8,594 nucleotides of DNA from positions 1 to 8,594 of the forward strand of contig CAYQLT010000088.1 in the NCBI GenBank assembly GCA_964418425.1, in the 5' to 3' direction. The notes under the pieces were generated by a model. That model was not told the origin of the DNA. It saw only the letters and a program-made list of their open reading frames with translations, and did not search any database. Positions 1 to 4,829 of the stretch are shown piece by piece. The DNA is from CAYQLT01 sp964418425. GTDB lineage: Bacteria; Bacillota; Limnochordia; Limnochordales; Geochordaceae. Made by a program: the position numbers and the translations under genes. Each line of letters begins with the position of its first letter. Within the stretch, counting starts at the first letter, position 1.

Positions 1-66
1 CGCAGGCGCAGGCCTCCCCGTGCCCCGATGATTCGGCTCACCGGAGGGCCTTCCTCCCAGAACGCG

Positions 67-94
67 CCATCCCCCCGGCTAGCCGGGGGGATGG
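67..94. repeat. Perfect 28-bp palindrome
   Basis: The 28 bases are identical to their own reverse complement; the core is CCCCCCGGCTAGCCGGGGGG (71-90), flanked by CCAT on the left and ATGG on the right. As RNA it would fold into a 12-bp stem with a CTAG loop on either strand. Neither side is followed by a T-run, so it is not a textbook intrinsic terminator, though it could be a backup or a convergent terminator for a gene left of the window. What it does is not known from the sequence. Confidence 0.7.
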
Positions 95-227
95 GTTGGG
101 TCCTGCCGGAGATCCCCGCGCTCACCGTACGCGCGCGATCCCCCCTCCAGATCGCTCAAAGAGCGGGGGACGGGACAGGGGGGGGAACAGCCCCCGCGAC
201 GCTGCGGCGGCTGCTCCCTGGAAGCAA

Positions 228-254
228 GAGTCGCCCCCTCTTGGGGGGCGACTC
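228..254 (-). terminator. Probable terminator of the 280-1149 gene
   Basis: GAGTCGCCCCC (228-238) pairs perfectly with GGGGGCGACTC (244-254), an 11-bp stem with a five-base loop. It begins 25 bases past the stop codon of the minus-strand barrel gene. On the minus strand it is followed by TTGCTTCC, a short and imperfect T-rich tail, so termination may be less complete than at the other barrel gene. Confidence 0.6.
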
Positions 255-279
255 CTCCTCAGGAAGGCCTGAGGTAGTA

Positions 280-1149
280 TTAGAAGCTGATGGCGAACTC
301 TGCCGTGACGCTCAGCTTCAGGTCCTTCTGCGCGTTGTCATTGTTGCCGCCGAAGTACAGGGTGACCCCCTGCGCCACGCCGCGGCTGAGCTGGAACGCG
401 TAAGCTTGCTTGGTAACACTGTACTCCACCCAGGCGCCCACGCCGACGGACTTGAGCAAGTCGATGTTGGCGCCCGCGATAATGTAGTCCATCCCGCTTG
501 CGTTGGTGTTGTTGGGGTTCTCCCCGACCTCGGCATACACGCTGCCAAGCCCGGGCACGTTGGCCTGTCCGGAAACACCGTACCCAAACCCGCCACCCGT
601 GGCCAGCAACATGTCAGCCTTCCCTGCCACGTCCAGGCTCAGCCCGCCGGCCCCGAGCTTCGTGGTCAGGCGAGCCGCCACCCGCTCGTCGGAGAAAAGC
701 TTCTTCGCGGTCGCCGAATTGTTCACCTGATAGTAGGCGTTGATGCTCGCTGAGCCCGCCGAGTAGTTGAACACCAAACCATCGACGGACTTGTAATCGA
801 ACCCACTACCGTTGAAGTAGTTGAGCCGATCCCAGTCCACAAACTCCCGGCCCAGGGTGACCGACAACCCCGGGATCACGTTCTTGTATGTCGCGTTTGC
901 GCGTACCACGTTTGCTCCAGAGTTCTGGTTACCCTGGACGCGCCCGAAGTAACTCAGGTTATCCGACACGTTACCCGACACGTTCAGCCGCAAAAAGCTG
1001 GAGCTGGCAAACGTGTACGGCGAGGTGGCGCCCAGCTCGTACGTCACAGTATGGTAGAACAGCCCTGAAACCTTCGGTTCCGCAAGTGCGACTTGCGTGG
1101 ACAGAGCGACCAACAGTGCGACGACAAAAGTCAGCAGGATCCGTCGCAT
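280..1149 (-). CDS. Outer-membrane beta-barrel (porin-like) protein
   Basis: 289 residues. Residues 1-23 are a Sec signal peptide: MRR, a hydrophobic run, then cleavage probably after ALA, leaving EPKVSG at the mature N-terminus. The rest alternates short polar and aromatic strands with turns (FLRLNVSGNVSDNLSYFGR, VTLGREFVDWDRLNYF). There is no cysteine, and the protein ends AEFAISF with a terminal phenylalanine, the C-terminal signature recognised by the BAM machinery. I infer a barrel of roughly 14-16 strands in the outer membrane, possibly a porin; the substrate is unknown. There is no SLH domain, so it is not an OmpM-type porin. The start is well supported: GGAGGAG (1157-1163) lies seven bases upstream. 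The gene is asparagine-rich (about 23 Asn) and visibly less GC-rich than its neighbours. It is monocistronic, with a hairpin downstream and the previous gene's terminator upstream. Confidence 0.8.
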   Translation of the reverse strand: MRRILLTFVVALLVALSTQVALAEPKVSGLFYHTVTYELGATSPYTFASSSFLRLNVSGNVSDNLSYFGRVQGNQNSGANVVRANATYKNVIPGLSVTLGREFVDWDRLNYFNGSGFDYKSVDGLVFNYSAGSASINAYYQVNNSATAKKLFSDERVAARLTTKLGAGGLSLDVAGKADMLLATGGGFGYGVSGQANVPGLGSVYAEVGENPNNTNASGMDYIIAGANIDLLKSVGVGAWVEYSVTKQAYAFQLSRGVAQGVTLYFGGNNDNAQKDLKLSVTAEFAISF

Positions 1150-1243
1150 CGACCTGCTCCTCCCCTGCGACCGAAGTCGGGGATCCGCGTCCGCCCGAGC
1201 CGCGTGGGGATCACCCTAGCTACAGCAGACCGTCCGCCTGCTG

Positions 1244-1298
1244 CCCGACCCGTGCGCGGGGAAGTCTCCCATGTTTCCTTCACCCAAGCTGGGTCGAG
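1244..1298 (-). promoter_or_regulatory. Candidate leader element (copy 1) upstream of barrel gene
   Basis: On the minus strand CTCGACCC (1298-1291) can pair with GGGTCGGG (1251-1244), eight pairs with one G-U. Inside lie AGGAAACATGGG (1279-1268) and TTCCCCGC (1263-1256). The same two blocks in the same order lie in the leader of the other barrel gene, also inside an inverted repeat whose stem sequence is different. The element ends about 95 bases before the start codon. It does not match any riboswitch consensus I can recall. An alternative reading is a short leader reading frame: AGGA is a Shine-Dalgarno match four to five bases before the ATG of the motif, and it opens an 18-codon frame (1272-1216). 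Confidence 0.35.
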
Positions 1299-1490
1299 AC
1301 GGCCTAGCAGACAACGGTTGCTCTCGGAACCGCTGGACAACGTCGGGCTTGTCCTGCCGGCCTCCTTTCCCGCCCTGCTTGGCCCTGTCGCAGCGGCCAC
1401 CCACAGCGCGGCAGGCGGTATCCGTTCCCCTGGAGCAGCGTCATTCGATGCCTTGCCGGAAATTCCTTCTCCTGGGTGCGCCCTGACACC

Positions 1491-1538
1491 AAAGAAATCG
1501 GTGGGCCGGGGGAGCCTGGCAGCCGCCCCCGGCCCACC
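1491..1538 (-). terminator. Intrinsic terminator of the 1561-3024 gene
   Basis: GGTGGGCCGGGGG (1500-1512) pairs perfectly with CCCCCGGCCCACC (1526-1538), a 13-bp stem with a 13-base loop. On the minus strand it is followed by TTTCTTT (1497-1491). It starts 22 bases after the stop codon. This is the clearest rho-independent terminator in the window and separates the two barrel genes into independent transcripts. Confidence 0.85.
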
Positions 1539-1560
1539 ACACGCTGGGGCGAGGCGGTTG

Positions 1561-3024
1561 TCAGAACTGCGCGCTCAGCCCCGCCTGCACCCACGCCCCT
1601 TTGGCCGAGTCGTGGCTGATGCCTACGGCCAGCCCGTTGGGCGCCCGGTAGCTGAGCCCGGCGCCGTAGCTCCACTGGCCGTCGGCCGAGCGGGCCACGT
1701 GACCCCGGGCCTCCAGGCCGGGGAAGTACGGCACCCGGTCGGTTCGGGCCTCGGCGGAGAGGGTGTGGGCCACCCCGCCGGCGGCGTCCACCGTCAGTTC
1801 ATACTTGGGCTTGACGCTCAGGCCTGGCATGGCGACCGGGTAGGCCGCAGAGAGCTGGGTCTCGGTTCTGCGGATCCCGCCCATCAGGTCGAAGCGGCTC
1901 AGCCCCGAAAGCTCGACGCCGCGCAGCGTGGTGGAGGCCGCAAGCTCTCCGTCCCGGTGCCGGGTGACCCCCTCGGGGCCGACCGGATTGCCGCTATCGT
2001 CCAGCCAGCGCTCGTAGCTGTCCACCATGGCCTGCACCGTCACGCCCTGCTGGACCGTCCGGACCCCCAGGGTGACGCCCTTCTCGCCCCGGTTGTTGGC
2101 AAGCCAGTCGATCCGGTTGCCCTCGTCGTCGGTGACCATTTCCTGGTACAAGGGGTTGAAGGCCGCATCGACCTGGCGATAGCCGGCCGCCACGCTCAGC
2201 TCCGGCGTCAGGCGGGCGGCGCCCTCAAGCCGCATCATCCGGGGCGCCTCGCCCAGCGACGGCCTCGGGCCGCCGGGCACGTCGCCCGTGGCGTCCACGG
2301 CCGCTGCGCCCCCCACCACAACCCCGGGGTACGGCGAGGCCATGGCTCCCAGCTCTACCGCGTAGCGCCCGTCCACGCTGAGCCCGGTCAGCGACGCCTC
2401 CGCGGAGACCGGCCACAGCACCCCCTGGCTCGCCGCCGCCTGAGTGGCCAGCCGGCTCAGGTCGGCCCGAAGGCGAGCGCCGGAGACCGTGAACGGGGCG
2501 CTCCAGTACTCAAAGCCGTTCACCTCGTAGCGGCGGGCGTCGCGCCCCACGAACGCCGCCGCCTCCACCGGGCCGTAGCGCAGCCCGGCGACGGAGAGCC
2601 CCTCCCGGGCGAACGTGGCGATGTACGGCGACAGGTTCATCTCCAGGGTGCCGATGCGGGCCGTCACGGGCTGCCCGCCCTGCCACAGCTGCCCGTTGGC
2701 CTCGATGTACGCCTTGCTGATCCCCAGGCTCTCGAAGCTGAAGCGTTCGCTGGGGTCGAACGCTTTGGTGGCCTCCATGGGCGCCAGCTCCAGCACCGCC
2801 CGGACGCCGTTGTTGGCCGTCCCCAGGGTGCCGTTGAGCTTCAGGGTGGTGGCCGCCGAGACGCCCCTTTTGTCCGTGGTGGCACCCTGTTCGTCGGTCC
2901 AGTCCCGCTGGCGCCATACCATCGAGCTTTCGATGGAGCCGCTGAGCTGGAACTCCGCCGCCAGGGCCGGCGCCGCCAGAGCCGCCACCGCCGCGCCCGC
3001 AAGCAGCCATGCCAGTGTTCTCAT
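1561..3024 (-). CDS. Large outer-membrane beta-barrel protein
   Basis: 487 residues from ATG at 3024, preceded by GGAG five bases upstream. Residues 1-23 are a clear signal peptide (MRTLAWLLAGAAVAAL...ALAA), leaving EFQLSG at the mature N-terminus, similar to the EPKVSG of the 280-1149 product. The remainder is a series of amphipathic strands rich in Gly, Ala, Thr and aromatic residues, with no cysteine and no hydrophobic helix, ending VQAGLSAQF with terminal phenylalanine. This is the pattern of an outer-membrane barrel; by length it could have 18-26 strands. No SLH, plug or TonB box was seen, so a porin or uncharacterised barrel is likelier than a TonB receptor. The frame stays open 78 codons further upstream to an ATG at 3258, but that part is low-complexity Arg/Gly/Pro and would bury the signal peptide, so I reject it. 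The gene has its own terminator. Confidence 0.8.
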   Translation of the reverse strand: MRTLAWLLAGAAVAALAAPALAAEFQLSGSIESSMVWRQRDWTDEQGATTDKRGVSAATTLKLNGTLGTANNGVRAVLELAPMEATKAFDPSERFSFESLGISKAYIEANGQLWQGGQPVTARIGTLEMNLSPYIATFAREGLSVAGLRYGPVEAAAFVGRDARRYEVNGFEYWSAPFTVSGARLRADLSRLATQAAASQGVLWPVSAEASLTGLSVDGRYAVELGAMASPYPGVVVGGAAAVDATGDVPGGPRPSLGEAPRMMRLEGAARLTPELSVAAGYRQVDAAFNPLYQEMVTDDEGNRIDWLANNRGEKGVTLGVRTVQQGVTVQAMVDSYERWLDDSGNPVGPEGVTRHRDGELAASTTLRGVELSGLSRFDLMGGIRRTETQLSAAYPVAMPGLSVKPKYELTVDAAGGVAHTLSAEARTDRVPYFPGLEARGHVARSADGQWSYGAGLSYRAPNGLAVGISHDSAKGAWVQAGLSAQF

Positions 3025-3221
3025 GAGATCTCCGTTCCCCCCAAAAGCATCCAGCGCTGCGATGCCCGTCCCGATGACTGCCCCACCAACTGCCCCACGG
3101 GGAACTGCCCGACCGGGCCTCCCTGCCGGCCCTCGCCGCCCGGCCGGACGAACCTGCGGCCGGCCCCATCCCGGCTCGCCGGTCTCCGCCCGGCCCGAAC
3201 CCGCCCTCGGCCTGACCCGGC

Positions 3222-3274
3222 CCGGCGGTCTTGCGGGGAACCCACGCGGAGTGCCCATGTTTCCTCAGCGCCGG
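3222..3274 (-). promoter_or_regulatory. Candidate leader element (copy 2) upstream of large barrel gene
   Basis: On the minus strand CCGGCG (3274-3269) can pair with CGCCGG (3227-3222). Enclosed are AGGAAACATGGG (3265-3254), a small CAC/GTG stem over TCCGC, and TTCCCCGC (3240-3233). Blocks and order are as in copy 1 at 1244-1298, whereas the closing stem and the middle loop differ. GGAA and TTCC inside the two blocks are also complementary in both copies. The element ends about 198 bases before the start codon. AGGA before the ATG also looks like a ribosome binding site; here the frame from that ATG (3258) runs on into the barrel gene. Confidence 0.35.
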
Positions 3275-3457
3275 CGCCCCCGACCCCCGAACCCCGCCCT
3301 GCCGGGGCGGTACGGCTGCGGCCTTTCCAGACCCGGCGGCCTGGGGGATGGCCTGCTGCGTCGTCCCCCCCTCCCCGGCCCCCGCGCCCGCCGGGCCCTG
3401 CCCCGGCGCCCGCCAGGGCATGCCTCCCTGCGCCGGCCTCCCTGCACCGACATGCTG

Positions 3458-3481
3458 CGGGCCGCCTCCCGTGGCGGCCCG
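3458..3481. repeat. Hairpin, 9-bp stem
   Basis: CGGGCCGCC (3458-3466) pairs perfectly with GGCGGCCCG (3473-3481) around a six-base loop. No T-run follows on either strand, so it is not called a terminator. In DNA this GC-rich it may be chance. Confidence 0.4.
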
Positions 3482-3509
3482 GCTTCCCTGCAGTGCTCGC
3501 CGCTGACAG

Positions 3510-3539
3510 TTCTGCGGCCCCTCTCCTTGCGCCGCAGAA
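3510..3539 (-). repeat. Hairpin with a Shine-Dalgarno-like loop
   Basis: TTCTGCGGC (3510-3518) pairs perfectly with GCCGCAGAA (3531-3539). On the minus strand the 12-base loop reads GCAAGGAGAGGG, which resembles an exposed ribosome binding site, but no start codon opens a believable gene after it. The stem includes A-T pairs and is less likely than pure GC stems to be accidental. Confidence 0.4.
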
Positions 3540-3733
3540 ATTGGTGGGGCCTGTTTAGCGTTCCTGCCCCGATCGTCTGTATAACTGCTGGGGGCGCTGC
3601 CGCCGGGACGCAGGCTTTCCGGGAAGCACCGCCTCGCCCGGATTTCGCGCGGCCCACCAGCCGTTGGCGGCGCACCGGCGGCTGCCGTCCGCCGGGCGAG
3701 CGCAAGCGGCGCGGGAGCGGATGTTCGGGACGG

Positions 3734-3781
3734 TGCGGGGATCCTCAGGCAGGTCCGTTCGGGCACCCTCAGGCAGGTCCG
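3734..3781. repeat. Two-copy 24-bp tandem repeat at the 3' end of the nucleotidyltransferase gene
   Basis: 3734-3757 and 3758-3781 match at 21 of 24 positions, with CCTCAGGCAGGTCCG identical in both (3743-3757 and 3767-3781). The right copy carries the last codons and the TGA of the nucleotidyltransferase gene; the left copy repeats them just past the stop, so the end of the gene has been duplicated into noncoding DNA. Confidence 0.7.
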
Positions 3782-4275
3782 AGGATTTCCTCCAGCATGA
3801 ACCGTGTACGCGGCAGCATGCGGGCTTCGGGGTACAGGTCGAGGACGACCTGCAGCGCTTGGTCCACCCGGGTGATACCGAGATGAGTGAGCAGAAAGCG
3901 GATGTCGTCCTCATCTTCCCGGCGCGCCGCCAGAAGCTTCATGGCCAGCAGGTATCTCGGTGACGCCGCAAGCACCCTGAGGCCGGGAAGGTCGAGCACC
4001 GGCAAGGCATGCGGGTCGGGCCCCGCCAGAAACCCCTTCACGGCGTCGTTGAGCCAGTTGGGGGGAAGCCCGCACTCCTCGGCAATTTCCCGACTTGCAC
4101 GGTAGACGGCGTCCTTCGGCGCAAACACGGCGTCGATGTCGCGCGTCGCTCTCCGGGCGTCGTAGGCTACAGCCATCGCGGCGCCCCCCACGAGGTACAT
4201 CTCGCCCTTGACCCCTTGTCGGGCCAGTCGGTCCGACAAAAGCTGGAGAAGCCGGAGGATTTCGGCTCGGTCCAC
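3769..4275 (-). CDS. DUF6036 / AbiEii-type nucleotidyltransferase
   Basis: 168 residues, GTG start at 4275 with AGGGGG about ten bases upstream. The N-terminus is a short helix, then the nucleotidyltransferase core: YLVGGAAMAVAYDARR with the GG motif near residues 29-30, and TRDIDAVFAP carrying the DID metal-binding pair near residues 45-47. Later come LDLPGLRVLAASP and the helix LLAMKLLAARREDEDDIRFL, the family's conserved K...R..D..D segment. All expected catalytic residues are present and the length is usual for the family. Members transfer nucleotides to RNA, tRNA or protein targets, and several act as toxins of AbiE/MenT-type pairs; the substrate here is unknown. It follows the 4297-4716 gene by 21 bases, so the two are probably co-transcribed. 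A 24-bp duplication overlaps its stop codon. Confidence 0.8.
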   Translation of the reverse strand: MDRAEILRLLQLLSDRLARQGVKGEMYLVGGAAMAVAYDARRATRDIDAVFAPKDAVYRASREIAEECGLPPNWLNDAVKGFLAGPDPHALPVLDLPGLRVLAASPRYLLAMKLLAARREDEDDIRFLLTHLGITRVDQALQVVLDLYPEARMLPRTRFMLEEILGPA

Positions 4276-4296
4276 GACCGAAGGCCCCCTACCCGC

Positions 4297-4716
4297 TCAA
4301 CACCGCTGAAACTCCGTTTCGTCCACAAAGATGCCCCGGCGGCGGAAGGAGGCCGGGCTCTGGACGATGGCCATGGCGTGCAGGCTCTGGAAGCGGGTGG
4401 GAAACCACCAGCGGTCAAGGAAGCGCTCGGGCTCGTGCACCCACGCCGGAACCTTCAGGCCGTAGTGTACGGCCAGGTGCTCGGCCAGGGCGGCCAGGTA
4501 CGCGTCAAAGCGCCGGTCGCCCACCCACTCGGGCCGCTCCTCGAGCAGCCGCTGGCGGGTGGGAAGGTCGGCCGCGTAAAAATCGTCGAGAAACTCCCGG
4601 ATGCATAGCCAGGGCTCCTCGCCGCTTCGTATCCGCTCAGCCGTCCGCTGCAAACTCAAGGGAACGTAGGCGCTCAACGCGGATGCGCCTGCCCTTCCTC
4701 GGCGCCATTGTACCAT
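4297..4716 (-). CDS. Conserved small protein paired with the nucleotidyltransferase
   Basis: 139 residues if the ATG at 4716 is used. I recognise the pattern of a small protein often found directly before DUF6036 nucleotidyltransferases: an N-terminal helix (TAERIRSGEEPWLCIREFLDD), a middle segment (RRFDAYLAALAEHLAVHYGL, PAWVHEPERFLDRWWF) and the conserved C-terminal FRRRGIFVDE. It is not a known DNA-binding fold that I can see. By position it is the candidate antitoxin or regulatory partner; that is inference. The start is uncertain: ATG 4716 lies inside a TACAAT -10-like box (4707-4712) and has only a weak GGTAGGGCAGG before it. If that box is the promoter, translation begins downstream, for example at TTG 4677 with AGGAAGG about 15 bases before it, giving 126 residues. 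This also fits where the conserved part begins. Confidence 0.7.
   Translation of the reverse strand: MVQWRRGRAGASALSAYVPLSLQRTAERIRSGEEPWLCIREFLDDFYAADLPTRQRLLEERPEWVGDRRFDAYLAALAEHLAVHYGLKVPAWVHEPERFLDRWWFPTRFQSLHAMAIVQSPASFRRRGIFVDETEFQRC
4707..4715 (-). promoter_or_regulatory. Extended -10 promoter-like sequence for the nucleotidyltransferase pair
   Basis: The minus strand reads TGGTACAAT: a TGn extension followed by TACAAT, five of six matches to TATAAT. No good -35 hexamer lies 16-18 bases upstream (GAAAGG at 17), as is common for extended -10 promoters. It overlaps the first possible ATG of the downstream gene. Confidence 0.4.
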
Positions 4717-4777
4717 CCTGCCCTACCAGCCTTTCCTGCCGCTCTTCGCCGGGGCGTTGCGCCCAAAGCCGCCCCCC

Positions 4778-4806
4778 GGGACACCTGAGGACCGACATGT
4801 GATAAG
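4778..4806 (+). promoter_or_regulatory. Promoter-like sequence for the AlbA_2 gene
   Basis: GGGACA (4778-4783) and GATAAG (4801-4806) are separated by 17 bases, each four of six matches to the sigma-A consensus, and TGT directly before the -10 gives an extended -10. Transcription would start near 4813, leaving a leader of about 17 bases that contains the ribosome binding site. It is divergent from the TACAAT box about 90 bases away. Confidence 0.4.
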
Positions 4807-4829
4807 TTGGGAACCGAGAGGTGCGGGCC

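Larger units (their letters stand above)
1..279. other. Noncoding region downstream of the first barrel gene
   Basis: No reading frame here looks like a protein; the open frames are arginine/proline-rich products of GC bias. The stretch holds a perfect 28-bp palindrome (67-94), a G-rich tract with an eight-G run (165-185) that lies inside a 7-bp inverted repeat (163-169 with 191-197), and the terminator hairpin of the neighbouring minus-strand gene (228-254). No promoter or tRNA was recognised. Confidence 0.6.
1150..1560 (-). other. Leader and intergenic region between the two barrel genes
   Basis: No gene is supported here. On the minus strand, in transcription order, it holds the terminator of the 1561-3024 gene (1491-1538), then a region that must contain the promoter of the 280-1149 gene, then a candidate structured leader (1244-1298), then the ribosome binding site (1157-1163). 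TTGTCC (1335-1340) and TTGTCT (1309-1314) on the minus strand look like -35 hexamers, but neither has a matching -10 at 16-18 bases, so I do not call a promoter. A short minus-strand frame, 1272-1216 (18 codons), starts inside the leader motif. Confidence 0.6.
3025..3768. other. Long gene-free region upstream of the large barrel gene
   Basis: About 740 bases without a supportable gene; the open frames on both strands give Arg/Pro/Gly-rich products with no domain-like pattern. It holds a copy of the shared leader element (3222-3274), two good hairpins (3458-3481 and 3510-3539) and one copy of a 24-bp tandem repeat at its right edge. The only AT-rich spot is around 3578-3585, which reads TATACA on the minus strand or TATAAC on the plus strand, without a convincing -35 in either direction. 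If that were the minus-strand promoter, the barrel gene would have a leader of more than 500 bases. Confidence 0.5.

Noticed and set aside
28..753. 241-codon plus-strand frame at the left end
   Set aside because: Mostly antisense to the first barrel gene, no recognisable domain.
1244..1298. Known riboswitch (cobalamin, c-di-GMP, ZTP, molybdenum cofactor)
   Set aside because: I compared the leader with the consensus cores I remember; GGAAAC and CCCGC fragments occur but not in the required arrangement.
3025..3258. 78-codon N-terminal extension of the large barrel protein
   Set aside because: It would place a complete signal peptide in the interior; ATG 3024 has its own GGAG at proper distance.
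1093..3558. 821-codon open frame on the plus strand
   Set aside because: It is the antisense of the large barrel gene; the product is His/Arg/Pro-rich with no domain, and the minus strand has a signal peptide, barrel pattern and terminator.
3265..3705. 146-codon minus-strand frame in the gene-free region
   Set aside because: Arginine-rich with no conserved pattern and no good ribosome binding site.
2510..3766. 418-codon open frame on the minus strand covering the gene-free region
   Set aside because: Low-complexity Gly/Ala/Arg/Pro product that overlaps the barrel gene in another frame; typical of GC-rich noncoding DNA.
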